From: Nitrospina sp.
GTDB lineage: Bacteria > Nitrospinota > Nitrospinia > Nitrospinales > VA-1
DNA length: 64,000 bases
NCBI GenBank assembly: GCA_018673915.1
Contig: JABHBK010000042.1
Span: 47,063 to 111,062 of the forward strand
Reading direction: 5' to 3'
Below, one piece after another: positions 7,970 to 16,743 of this stretch (positions are counted from its first letter, which is position 1; every line of letters begins with the position of its first letter). Under the pieces are notes generated by a model, which worked only from the letters and a program-made list of their open reading frames with translations, was not told the DNA's origin and did no database searches. A program made the translations under genes and the position numbers.

Positions 7970-8959
7970 TCAATATGTTTGAATCAGAACCACCAAGTGA
8001 AAGGTCTCATCCTTTATTTTAAATGGGACATGAAATTTGGGGGCTCCGTTGAGCTTCATATCCAAAGAATGATTTTCCCCCATCTTGGATTCTGGAAGTC
8101 CCAGGTTCCAAGTGATTTCGTTTTCATTCGCTGGCAACTCACTTTCTTCATGGACTAATTGTTTAATTTCTTTTGCGAACTCTAAAATCTTGGGTTTAAC
8201 TATTCCACCAATAATATTTACCAATTCCTGAACCACACCTCCTACCTGTTCTATATCGACTTCCCCAAATATTCCCTCATAAATGCCGCAAGCAGCGTTT
8301 TTGGGAAAATTAATAAGCAACGTTATCTGGATTCGATTGTCAGAATCAAGAAGATCCACCCAAGCGCTGAAATACCCGTCTAATTCAACTGAACCATTTG
8401 AGTCATCAGGAATCGCCTCAGCCATATATTGTTCCATGGCTTCAATTGTGCTCTCTGTAAATACGCTAACAATTGGTAAAGGAACTTCCACAGGGGACTC
8501 TTTCCATTGAGTGCTTGGGGCAGCGGGCGGTGCTGGAGATTCTACCTCCGCAGCCTGATCAGTATGGTTAAGCATACTGCCAATCATGTTTTGGAATTGG
8601 TCATGAGTGAAAGGTTTTCTTAAATAATCACTGCCTTGGAACTCATCGAGTTTTTCCTGATAAATATCTTTTTCTTCAGAACTGATAATCAAAAAAGGGG
8701 TTTTCTTTTGATCATCATCATTTTTTTCGCGGACTTCTTTAAGTAGGTCGATTCCTGTTGAGTCTTTCAGGTGTATCCCTGAGGTGACAATGTCAAATTT
8801 TTCTAGTTCGAACATCATCATGGCTTGATTCCTGTCGTGGGCAACAAAAATATTATTTTTGTCAAAACCAGATTTAATGAGGAAATTTTTAATGATCTTG
8901 GTAATGATTGAAGAGTTGTCAATCACTAACGCTTTTTGGCTTTGGGCTGATGAGTTCAT
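7970..8959 (-). CDS. Pseudo-receiver / CheX-like protein
   Basis: With ATG 8959 the product is 329 residues. Residues 9-125 form a CheY-like receiver, but the phosphoacceptor Asp is replaced by Gly61 (FDIVTSGIHL) and the acidic pair is Asp14-Asn15; the switch Lys in YLRKPF is kept. After a proline-rich linker, residues about 190-329 resemble CheX/CheC phosphatase domains, including an ELVNIIGG helix that fits the ExxN catalytic signature. It may be a phosphatase or docking module steered by a non-phosphorylated receiver. Translation seems coupled to a 12-codon mini-ORF upstream. A TTG at 8986 also opens the frame but lacks a well-spaced ribosome site. Confidence 0.8.
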   Translation of the reverse strand: MNSSAQSQKALVIDNSSIITKIIKNFLIKSGFDKNNIFVAHDRNQAMMMFELEKFDIVTSGIHLKDSTGIDLLKEVREKNDDDQKKTPFLIISSEEKDIYQEKLDEFQGSDYLRKPFTHDQFQNMIGSMLNHTDQAAEVESPAPPAAPSTQWKESPVEVPLPIVSVFTESTIEAMEQYMAEAIPDDSNGSVELDGYFSAWVDLLDSDNRIQITLLINFPKNAACGIYEGIFGEVDIEQVGGVVQELVNIIGGIVKPKILEFAKEIKQLVHEESELPANENEITWNLGLPESKMGENHSLDMKLNGAPKFHVPFKIKDETFHLVVLIQTY

Positions 8960-8994
8960 GGAGCAAGTGTAACGGAATTCAGACAAAAGGTCAT
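8956..8994 (-). CDS. 12-codon leader ORF coupled to the receiver/CheX gene
   Basis: On the minus strand a strong AGGAGG (9002-9007) stands seven bases before ATG 8994. This opens a 12-residue ORF (MTFCLNSVTLAP) whose TGA overlaps the ATG of the receiver/CheX gene as ATGA. The main gene has no ribosome site of its own, so the ribosome would reach it by stop-start coupling. The peptide itself may have no function. Confidence 0.5.
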   Translation of the reverse strand: MTFCLNSVTLAP

Positions 8995-9182
8995 GTGTTT
9001 TCCTCCTTTTAATTGTTACAAATGCGTTAAGTTTTCTGTGATATAAACTTGGGAATTTTATGGGTTGAAAAAATTAAGAGTAACTGGGGGAAAGAAGTAT
9101 GAAAATTTATGTCAACTGAGATTAGAATTTAAAGAGGGGCAAAAAATCAATATTATCATGCGTCCGGTAATGGAACGAGTTA

Positions 9183-9205
9183 CTTCAAAATAAAAATTTT
9201 TGAAG
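9183..9205. terminator. Inverted repeat downstream of the small acidic gene
   Basis: CTTCAAAA (9183-9190) and TTTTGAAG (9198-9205) form an 8-bp stem with a 7-base loop, 41 bases past the stop of the minus-strand acidic ORF. There is no T-run after the stem, so a terminator role is only possible. Confidence 0.3.
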
Positions 9206-9245
9206 CTAAATGAATAAAAATTAAGGCATATTCAAAAGAATGCTG

Positions 9246-9452
9246 TTACTCAATTTCATTTTCTTCAAGCAAACCTTCTTCGATTCCGCGTTCTATTATT
9301 TCATCGGCAAGATCTCCATATCCTCCAGAATTATAGTCGCCAACATTTTGTTCGTCAAAGTCATCAAAGTAGATAGAATAGTCGCCTTCACACCATTCAC
9401 GTGTAGAAGTGCTAAATCTCAAAACTTTCTGAACAGCTTCTAGTTTTTCCAT
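9246..9452 (-). CDS. Small acidic hypothetical protein
   Basis: A 68-residue ORF of very acidic composition (EGDYSIYFDDFDEQN, C-terminal EEGLLEENEIE). No family is recognised and no clear ribosome site is seen. The overlapping + ORF is basic and hydrophobic without domain features, so the minus frame is the more plausible gene. Confidence 0.45.
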   Translation of the reverse strand: MEKLEAVQKVLRFSTSTREWCEGDYSIYFDDFDEQNVGDYNSGGYGDLADEIIERGIEEGLLEENEIE

Positions 9453-9494
9453 GAGTAAGAAGTCTTAAAGGTTATGGACTCAATGAGGAGGGGT

Positions 9495-9680
9495 TTAGTT
9501 TAAGGCCATTAAAATTTGGTTGTTATTGGCCAGCTTGTGTTTTAGGTAGGGGTAGGCTGAGTCTGGGGCCTTGCAGATACTCATTCCATCCCTTAACCGA
9601 AGAACTTCTTTAAGGGTGAGAGGTCGAGCTCTTAATTTAAAACAATCATTTTGCTTGAAAGAATTTGCCGAAGCGCCCAT
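9495..9680 (-). CDS. Small hypothetical protein
   Basis: A 61-residue ORF starting ATG 9680, with a weak CAGG ribosome site about six bases upstream. It has basic and leucine-rich stretches (LTLKEVLRLRDGM) and two cysteines. No family is recognised. It sits in a run of three small minus-strand genes. Confidence 0.4.
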   Translation of the reverse strand: MGASANSFKQNDCFKLRARPLTLKEVLRLRDGMSICKAPDSAYPYLKHKLANNNQILMALN

Positions 9681-9802
9681 TTTTTAGACCTGCTTTTGTT
9701 TTTTAATATCAAATTTAGATGCAAAATATACCTCAAAGTATTAAAAATTTAGAAAGAAAATTAAAAAATCAGGTGGGTCGAGATGAGGCAGGGGCTAATC
9801 TC

Positions 9803-10162
9803 TTAATGAGGGCAGGTATCCGTTTTTACTCGCCCGTTCTTGGCGATAACAAAGCAAATATGGGGGTCTCCGCCTCCCACCTTCCAATTCTTCTGATTAT
9901 GGCGGACGGCCCAAACCCGAACTCCCCTTCCCGTGGAAATGGTCGCACGGGTTGCAGCTCTACGGTTAAAGCGAGTGAATAACTTTGGAATCCCTTTCCA
10001 ACCTATAATCAGGCTCTTTCCTTCCACCCGATACCATTCTACTTCTGGGACATCATCCAAAAATTTTACCCCTTCAATCATGGAATTTTCTAAGGCATTG
10101 GCATGCGCTAAAGAAAGAGAGGTTAGAAAAATTAAACTGGCTAAAAGGGCAGGTTTGAGCAT
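9803..10162 (-). CDS. Small secreted hypothetical protein
   Basis: A 119-residue protein with a clear Sec signal peptide (MLKPALLASLIFLTSLSLA, cleavage likely after AHA). The mature part of about 97 residues contains a WYRVEGKSLIIGWKG segment and two cysteines (near CFVIAK and DTCPH) that could form a disulfide. It is likely periplasmic. No family is recognised. A + ORF (9719-9982) over the same DNA is low-complexity and lacks any domain. Confidence 0.65.
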   Translation of the reverse strand: MLKPALLASLIFLTSLSLAHANALENSMIEGVKFLDDVPEVEWYRVEGKSLIIGWKGIPKLFTRFNRRAATRATISTGRGVRVWAVRHNQKNWKVGGGDPHICFVIAKNGRVKTDTCPH

Positions 10163-10372
10163 AGATTGGTTTAAATTTGCATTGTAATTATTAATGAAAT
10201 TGTTTAATTAGAAGTAAACGATTTTATATTAAGAGTCAAAGCCAAAACGCTCAATAAGGATAACAAAATTTTTACAAAATATGGGGTTTGTGGGAATGTG
10301 GATTAACAATAAGGCGGGATTAACTATTATACGAATACCGGAAAAATATTTAATTGATTGGTTGTTAAGGGA

Positions 10373-11899
10373 TTAGGCTTTAATTCCAATAGCTCCCTGA
10401 AACTGCGTATCTGTGGTGTCTGCAGAGTCCATATTGGTTCCTGTCAAGTCTGCATCGATGAACAGGCCTTCACTCATTTTAGCCCCAGTAAAGTTTGCTG
10501 AACTCAAATTTGCTTTAGAGAAGTTTGCGTGTTCTAAATCAGTTCTCCGTAAATCTACTTGTTTCAAGTTGGCGTTCTGTAGTTTTGCACTTCTCAATTT
10601 TGCGCCTGCCATGTCTGCGCCTTCCAAGTTGACACCTTCCATCTCTGCTTTTTGAATATTTGCCCCTACCAGGAAAGTGTTTTTCATGTTGGCATCTTTC
10701 AAAATAGCTTCTGTCAGGTTTGCTCGGCTGAGATCAGCTCCTTCTAGAATGGCTGAGTTTAGCTCTGCTCCAGTTAGGTTTGCTCCGCTTAAATCTGCCT
10801 GCGTTAAATCGACCTGGGATAATTTGGCCTTGGTCATTCGTGCACCACTCAATTGGGCACCATTTAATTTTGCCTGGTTTAGTTTAATGCGGTCCAAATT
10901 TGCGCCAGCTAATTTTGCGCCAATTAGGTTGGCCCCGGTCAGATCTGCGAGATTTAAATCGGCTTCAGACAAATCGCTGTCTTTGAGGTCTGTTCTTCTT
11001 AGTATTGCACCATTTAATTTGCATCGACTCAAGTCTGAGTTGTGAAACTTGGCATCGGTGAGGTCGGCTCCTGTGATATCCGCGCGAGGGAGACGGGCAT
11101 CTGTGAAATTTCCTCCAGCGAGCTTAGCTCCCTTGATCAAGGCACGGTTGAGATTTGCAGATTTAAAATTAGATTCGAAAAAGACCCCCATGCTCATGCG
11201 GGAATCCGTGAGATCGGCTTTTTCAAAATCAGCACCATTGAACCGTGCTCGGCTCAGGTCGCTTTCAGTAATTTTGGCGTCCTGCAAGTTAGCTCGTGAA
11301 AAATCGGAATTGCTGAAATCGGTTTCATTGAGATTGCATTTGACCAGTTTGGTTTCCATGGACTTGGACTTCCTGAAGTTTGCTCTTTCCAAGTTGGATT
11401 CGCTAAAATCAGTTCCCAGAAGCTTGGCACCTTGAAGGTTCGTGGATTCCATATTGGCATGAGTCATCAATCCTTCCAGACAACTGATGTTCTCAAGGTT
11501 CGCATTGCTGAGGTTGGCCTGATCCAGGTTGGCCTGGTCCAGGTTAGATTCCACGAGATTGCAATCTGACAAATTAGTATTTGTTAAATTTGTACCTCTC
11601 AGACTTATGCCATGGAAATGGAGCTCTGAAAGGTCCAGTCCAGAAAGATCTTTCCCATCAAAAAAATTTTCAAGACTTGGTTCTTCTTCCTCTTCGACTT
11701 CAACGACTTCATCGCTATCTTCAGAAGTTTCTTCTTCAGATTCCTCACCTTCTGACGCTTCCTCGTTGTCCTCGATTTCAAGAACTTCACTCTCTTCGTC
11801 AGGTTCGTCTATGAACTCGTCTTCTTCTTCCCGGGATGCTATCAACTCTGCGTATTCCGCCAACTTCTCTTCAATTTCTTCTCGTGTAAAATCAGCCAT
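10373..11899 (-). CDS. Large pentapeptide-repeat protein with acidic N-terminus
   Basis: 508 residues. Residues 1-20 form a charged helix, and about 18-82 are strongly acidic (Glu/Asp/Ser-rich). From about 85 to the end the sequence is an almost unbroken run of A(D/N)LXX pentapeptides (around 80 units), which fold as a right-handed square beta-helix. No signal peptide or membrane segment is seen, so it is probably cytoplasmic. Some such proteins mimic DNA and protect gyrase, but most have no known role; the acidic N-terminus is unusual. It stands alone, with 262 bases to the divergent downstream gene. Confidence 0.9.
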   Translation of the reverse strand: MADFTREEIEEKLAEYAELIASREEEDEFIDEPDEESEVLEIEDNEEASEGEESEEETSEDSDEVVEVEEEEEPSLENFFDGKDLSGLDLSELHFHGISLRGTNLTNTNLSDCNLVESNLDQANLDQANLSNANLENISCLEGLMTHANMESTNLQGAKLLGTDFSESNLERANFRKSKSMETKLVKCNLNETDFSNSDFSRANLQDAKITESDLSRARFNGADFEKADLTDSRMSMGVFFESNFKSANLNRALIKGAKLAGGNFTDARLPRADITGADLTDAKFHNSDLSRCKLNGAILRRTDLKDSDLSEADLNLADLTGANLIGAKLAGANLDRIKLNQAKLNGAQLSGARMTKAKLSQVDLTQADLSGANLTGAELNSAILEGADLSRANLTEAILKDANMKNTFLVGANIQKAEMEGVNLEGADMAGAKLRSAKLQNANLKQVDLRRTDLEHANFSKANLSSANFTGAKMSEGLFIDADLTGTNMDSADTTDTQFQGAIGIKA

Positions 11900-12161
11900 T
11901 GAATCCTTCCTGGAAAGATCAAAGTTATTCTAATATGGAAAGGTGAACCGACCCTTTCCGTCCATAGGTAAAACACTGAAACTATCGCAGGTTAGCCCGG
12001 AACGCAAGCCTGAACCGCCCATTTTTGAAAATACTTTTAGGGAAATGAAGAGATGCTCTGGCCATCCGGGCAAATGGGCCGTTTTAGTGGTGAAAATGAG
12101 CCAAAGGTTATAATAAAGTTTCTGGTACCCTAAATATAGAATTTTTCTCTGGAATCAATTT

Positions 12162-14009
12162 ATGGACAATCTGTCTCAAAAAGACAAGAAACCCGTTTTG
12201 ATCTATGACGGTGATTGTGGGTTTTGCCGTTTATGGATAACCCGCTGGAGTCCTCTAACGAAAGCGCAGGTGGATTACCATACTTCTCAGGAAGTGGGCA
12301 AAAATTATCCGCAAATTTCTCTCGAGGACTTTGAATCCTCTGTCTATTTCGTTGACTCTGATGGGAGTTTTTATTCGGGTGCCAAAGCTGCTTTCAAGGC
12401 TCTGGCTTATGCTTCAAGTGGGAAATGGTTTCTCAGGGCTTATGAGAAAATACCCGGATTCGCCCCAACTTCAGAATGGGGTTACCGACAGGTTGCACAA
12501 AATAGAAAACTCTTCAGCGTACTCACTCAATGGGTTTGGGGTGGATCATTAGAAACACCCACTTGGTTCCTGACCCGGCGTGTGTTTCTCTTTCTCCTTG
12601 GCCTGGTTTATCTGCTGGCCTTTTTGTCCCTTTGGACTCAGATCGAGGGATTGGTGGGGCAGAAAGGTATTCTCCCGGTCGAGATATTCTTAAAAGATGC
12701 GCAAGCGTATTGGGGGCCAGACCGGTTTTGGAAGCAGCCCACCTTGTTTTGGTTCCATGCGGGAGATGGGTTTTTGCAGACGATTTGCCTGCTGGGCGCA
12801 GGTGCTGCCCTGTTGGTACTGTTCAACCGAATGGTGGCTTTGAGTCTTTTGATGTTGTGGGGATTTTATCTTTCCCTTTTTCATGTGGCTCAACCCTTTT
12901 TAGGATTCCAATGGGACACCCTCCTTCTTGAAACAGGATTTCTCGCTCTTTTCCTGGTTCCTTGGAGCAGACAAAGGGCCACATCCCAGGAGTCTCCCCC
13001 TTCACCGCTAATCCTTTTTCTGTTTCGATTTTTGTTGTTCCGTGTTGTTTTTTCTTCTGGATTGGTCAAAATTTTAAGCCAGGACCCCACTTGGAATGAC
13101 TTCACTGCACTCTATTACCATTATGAAACTCAGCCTCTTCCAACCTGGATAGGTTGGCACGCGCACCAATTGCCGCACGGGTTCCAGGAGTTTTCAGTGG
13201 TCTGTGTTTTTATCATCCAACTTGGGGCGGTGTTCTTGATCTTTGGTCCCAAACGCATTCGATACATGGGTTGTGCCGTGCTGATATTTCATGAGTGTTT
13301 GATTTTCCTGACCGGCAACTATTGTTTCTTTAACTTACTGACGATTGCTTTATGCCTACTGTTGTTGGATGACGCCGCGCTTGCAAGATGGATTCCCGGT
13401 AAAAGGAAAACTTCCAGGACAGAAGAAACAACGCGGGTTTCTGTCTGGGAAAACAGGCTCTCTGCCGGCATGGGAGCCGGGGCACTAGGGATAAGCATCA
13501 TGCTTTATGCCGTTCCAATACTCGTCACTTCCGGCAATTACCCATTTTTATATGTTGCTATCGCGAACACGATACGTCCTCTGCATATATTTAACTCTTA
13601 TGGCTTGTTCGCGGTGATGACGACTTCGAGGCCGGAAATTATTATTCAGGGAAGTGATGATCGAGAAAACTGGTTTCCCTATGAATTTAAATGGAAACCT
13701 GGCCTCGTAGCGAAAAAGCCGGAATTTGTCGCCCCGCACCAACCTCGATTGGATTGGCAAATGTGGTTTGCCGCTCTCAGTAATTACGAGAAAAATCCTT
13801 GGTTGATTCGGTTCATGATCCGTTTGTTGCAAGGTTCACCACCGGTGATTGCACTGCTGGAGAACAATCCCTTCCCCGATCGTCCCCCTAAATACCTACA
13901 AGCGCTGGTCTACGATTACCGATTTTCGGACTCTGAAACTCGTAGCCGCGATGGCTCCTGGTGGACCCGAAAACTGAGACCCTATACGCCTATTTTGCAA
14001 TTGCCTTAA
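12162..14009 (+). CDS. DCC-type thiol oxidoreductase fused to lipase maturation factor domain
   Basis: A 615-residue fusion. Residues about 10-115 are a DCC (DUF393) domain with the YDGDCGFCR thioredoxin-like CXXC motif. Residues about 140-600 match lipase maturation factor (LMF1-like): several membrane helices, the motif region DPTWNDFTALYYHYETQPLP, and a C-terminal soluble part with NPWLIRFMIRLLQ and PPKYLQALVYDYRFSD. LMF1 aids folding of secreted lipases, so an attached dithiol domain suggests a folding role at the membrane. It is a single-gene unit before nirA. No lipase gene is adjacent. Confidence 0.85.
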   Translation: MDNLSQKDKKPVLIYDGDCGFCRLWITRWSPLTKAQVDYHTSQEVGKNYPQISLEDFESSVYFVDSDGSFYSGAKAAFKALAYASSGKWFLRAYEKIPGFAPTSEWGYRQVAQNRKLFSVLTQWVWGGSLETPTWFLTRRVFLFLLGLVYLLAFLSLWTQIEGLVGQKGILPVEIFLKDAQAYWGPDRFWKQPTLFWFHAGDGFLQTICLLGAGAALLVLFNRMVALSLLMLWGFYLSLFHVAQPFLGFQWDTLLLETGFLALFLVPWSRQRATSQESPPSPLILFLFRFLLFRVVFSSGLVKILSQDPTWNDFTALYYHYETQPLPTWIGWHAHQLPHGFQEFSVVCVFIIQLGAVFLIFGPKRIRYMGCAVLIFHECLIFLTGNYCFFNLLTIALCLLLLDDAALARWIPGKRKTSRTEETTRVSVWENRLSAGMGAGALGISIMLYAVPILVTSGNYPFLYVAIANTIRPLHIFNSYGLFAVMTTSRPEIIIQGSDDRENWFPYEFKWKPGLVAKKPEFVAPHQPRLDWQMWFAALSNYEKNPWLIRFMIRLLQGSPPVIALLENNPFPDRPPKYLQALVYDYRFSDSETRSRDGSWWTRKLRPYTPILQLP

Positions 14010-14158
14010 AAGGGAGCACTCTCTAGGTTTGAAAGTGGCGCTTTATTGGGCAATAAAAAACTGCTTTGATGGGTTATGGAGCATTTCTTATTCCTCAAAC
14101 CAACCCTATACACGCATAACTCACCATAAATAGAAGCTTTAAGCAATTATTAGCGGTC

Positions 14159-14174
14159 TGGCACGTTACTTGTA
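14159..14174 (+). promoter_or_regulatory. Sigma-54 (-24/-12) promoter candidate for nirA-FNT
   Basis: TGGCACG (14159-14165), four bases, then TTGTA (14170-14174). This matches the RpoN consensus TGGCACGN4TTGCW except for one base (T for C in the -12 GC). It lies about 55 bases upstream of nirA, pointing the right way; +1 would fall near 14185. Nitrogen control by RpoN and an NtrC-type activator would fit nitrite assimilation. Confidence 0.6.
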
Positions 14175-14228
14175 ATTCAATAGTTCATTGTTTCGAAAAA
14201 TTGTACCCCTTTTTAATATTGAGAAATC

Positions 14229-15827
14229 ATGAATAAAATTGAACTAATCAAAACTGAAAGAGATGGCTTAAAGATCAAAGACGATATTCATCGTTTTGCC
14301 AAAGAAGGTTGGGAGTCAATCAGTGAAGAGGACATCCAGCGTCTCAAATGGTATGGTTTGTTTCTGCGCAATCCAACACCGGGATATTTTATGTTGCGGG
14401 TGAGAATTCCTAACGGATTTTCTTTTTCTCATCAGGTCAAGGCTCTTTCACTCATTGCTGAAACTTATGGCAATGGATTGATCGATATCACTACTCGCCA
14501 GCAGGTGCAATTGCGGCATTTAAAAATTGAAAGTATTCCACAGGTTTTTCAATTGCTTGAAGAGGTGGGGCTGACATCATCTCAAACTGGAATGGACAAT
14601 GTCCGAAATATCATGGGATGTCCGGTGGCCGGATTGAATCCGAAGGAGAAGGTGGATGCCTACTCATTAGTCAAGGCTTTGAATGAACATATAATTGGTA
14701 ACCCGGAATTTTCCAATTTGCCAAGGAAGTTCAACATAACGCTGAGCGGTTGCCCGGATGACTGTGTTCATGCGGAAACCCAGGACCTGGCATTGGTGCC
14801 GGCAGTTGAGGAAAAAGGCGGCAACATGGCTTATGGTTTCAATGTTCTGGTGGGAGGAAAATTGGGGTCTGGAGGCTATCGCATTGCAACTCCCTTGAAT
14901 GTTTTCCTTTGCCCGGAGGAAGTCGTCGAGGTGTGCTCGGCGTTGATCCTTTTGTATCGCGATCATGGGAGTCGGGATGTAAGAAGTAAAAACCGCTTAG
15001 CTTTTCTGATAGAAGAATGGGGGGAAGAAAAATTTCGTTCTGCGTTGGAAGAAAGAGTGGGAAGGCCGTTGACTCCCGCGGGTGCGGATTTGAGAAGAAA
15101 TGAAAAATCGGAACATATAGGGTCCTACCGTCAGAAGCAGGCACTGATGAACTATGTCGGCTTGAAGATTCCTGTCGGACGAATTCATGCGGATAAATTG
15201 CAGGGGCTGGCAGGCTTGGCGGAAAAATATGGAAATGGAGAGATACGATTTTCCCATTCCAACTCTCTGGTTATCCCCAATGTTTCTGACCAGAAATTGG
15301 GCGATATGCTGGAAGAGGGATTGGTGAAAGAGTTTACTTACAATCCATCCAGTGTGCTTAAGGGATTGGTCAGTTGTGTGGGAAGTGATTATTGTAATCT
15401 GGCAGCGATTGAAACCAAGTCGATGGCCTTAAAAGTTGCTGCACAATTGGAGGGTAAGCTCCCTGATACTGCACCGATAAATATGCATTGGTCGGGTTGC
15501 CCGGCGGCGTGTGGTAATCACCTGGTGGCGGATATTGGGTTGCTGGGAAAAAAAATGCGCCGTGGTACTGAAGTGATTGAAGCGGTGGATATTTATATGG
15601 GAGGCAGAACGGGTATCGACTCCAAATTGGCTGTCAAGGTTATGGAAGATGTTCCTTGTGATCAGTTGGCGCAAGTTTTGGAGTTTGTGGTTCCTTATCA
15701 TACGCGAGAAAAAATGCACCCCATTAAAGGCAAAAAATATTCAAGAAGGCGCGAAATGCCTTTGCTCAAAAAATCGGAAGGACAAGTAGAAGATAATACA
15801 TTGAAAGAAATAAAAACTTCTCATTAG
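14229..15827 (+). CDS. nirA: Ferredoxin-type assimilatory nitrite reductase
   Basis: A 532-residue siroheme/4Fe-4S reductase with the duplicated ferrodoxin-like half-domains of the nitrite/sulfite reductase family. Siroheme-cluster cysteines are Cys383, Cys389, Cys424 and Cys428 (CVGSDYC and GCPAACG; CX5C and CX3C). It contains the SGCPDDCVHAETQDL stretch typical of NirA-like enzymes. It reduces nitrite to ammonium with six electrons from ferredoxin. A nitrite channel gene follows after 22 bases, which supports nitrite rather than sulfite as substrate. A sigma-54-like promoter lies upstream. Confidence 0.88.
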   Translation: MNKIELIKTERDGLKIKDDIHRFAKEGWESISEEDIQRLKWYGLFLRNPTPGYFMLRVRIPNGFSFSHQVKALSLIAETYGNGLIDITTRQQVQLRHLKIESIPQVFQLLEEVGLTSSQTGMDNVRNIMGCPVAGLNPKEKVDAYSLVKALNEHIIGNPEFSNLPRKFNITLSGCPDDCVHAETQDLALVPAVEEKGGNMAYGFNVLVGGKLGSGGYRIATPLNVFLCPEEVVEVCSALILLYRDHGSRDVRSKNRLAFLIEEWGEEKFRSALEERVGRPLTPAGADLRRNEKSEHIGSYRQKQALMNYVGLKIPVGRIHADKLQGLAGLAEKYGNGEIRFSHSNSLVIPNVSDQKLGDMLEEGLVKEFTYNPSSVLKGLVSCVGSDYCNLAAIETKSMALKVAAQLEGKLPDTAPINMHWSGCPAACGNHLVADIGLLGKKMRRGTEVIEAVDIYMGGRTGIDSKLAVKVMEDVPCDQLAQVLEFVVPYHTREKMHPIKGKKYSRRREMPLLKKSEGQVEDNTLKEIKTSH

Positions 15828-15849
15828 GAATTGGCTGATAAAAAGGAGA

Positions 15850-16686
15850 TTGGAAATGTTTGATAACGACATCGAAAAACTGGCCTGTGCTGCAGAAAAA
15901 AAAATCAAGGCCATGAATGATTTTCCTCTGGGATATATAGCCTTGTCTGCTTTGGCGGGCGCTTATCTGGGATTCGGAATTGTTTTGATTTTCTCAGTCG
16001 GCGCTCCTCTTGCTGGAACACAATTTGCCCCATTCATGAAGTTGATCATGGGAGCCAGTTTTGGAGTGGCTTTGAGCCTGGTTATTTTTTCTGGCTCGGA
16101 ATTGTTTACCGGCAACAATATGGTTTTTGCCGTGGGAAAACTGAAAAACAGGGTAGGTATCTCAGCGATTTTAAAATTATTCGCATTGTGTTTTATTGGC
16201 AACCTTCTGGGTTCTGTTTTTTTTGCGTGGTTAGTCGTGCAGGGGGGAAGCTTGTCTGCGGAGGCTCAGGCTTTGATTGTTAAAGTAGCAGGAATGAAAA
16301 TGGCCCTCGGTGCTAAAGAGGCTTTTTTCAGAGGGCTTTTGTGTAACTGGCTGGTATGCCTGGCAGTTTGGGTTGCCAATCGAAACGGGGATGAGACGGC
16401 TAAACTAATAATGATATTCTGGTGTTTATTTGCTTTTATCGGTAGTGGATACGAGCATAGTATTGCTAATCAGTCCTTGATGGGGTTGGCACTATTGCTT
16501 CCACATGGACCAGAAGTATCACTGGCAGGTTTCGTTCATAACCAGGTTTTTGTAACGGCCGGAAACATGGTGGGGGGAGGCGTGATGGTAGGGATGGTTT
16601 ATGTCTTTTCTTCTGCCGGGCCATTTTCCCAAGACCGGAAATCTCAATTGCAGAATCTGGCGCCGGTTGAGCAGAAGGAGGGGTGA
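15850..16686 (+). CDS. Formate/nitrite transporter family channel
   Basis: A 278-residue FNT protein with about six membrane helices. It shows family features such as SGSELFTGNNMVF (about 80-90) and the GLLCNWLVCLAVW segment (about 160-172). An N-terminal cytoplasmic helix and a short tail flank the pore. The ribosome site AAGGAGA is well placed. Pairing with nirA in one unit points to nitrite uptake (NirC-like) rather than formate export. Confidence 0.9.
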   Translation: MEMFDNDIEKLACAAEKKIKAMNDFPLGYIALSALAGAYLGFGIVLIFSVGAPLAGTQFAPFMKLIMGASFGVALSLVIFSGSELFTGNNMVFAVGKLKNRVGISAILKLFALCFIGNLLGSVFFAWLVVQGGSLSAEAQALIVKVAGMKMALGAKEAFFRGLLCNWLVCLAVWVANRNGDETAKLIMIFWCLFAFIGSGYEHSIANQSLMGLALLLPHGPEVSLAGFVHNQVFVTAGNMVGGGVMVGMVYVFSSAGPFSQDRKSQLQNLAPVEQKEG

Positions 16687-16743
16687 AGGAAATCCGTTTA
16701 GCTGAGTAGATAATTTAGTATAATTCTCCAAAAGGGGGATTTT

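Noticed and set aside
9719..9982. + strand ORF of 87 codons
   Set aside because: It runs antisense to a gene with a clear signal peptide and has no ribosome site or domain.
10413..11933. Several + strand ORFs opposite the pentapeptide gene
   Set aside because: They are mirror artefacts of the A(D/N)LXX repeat on the minus strand.
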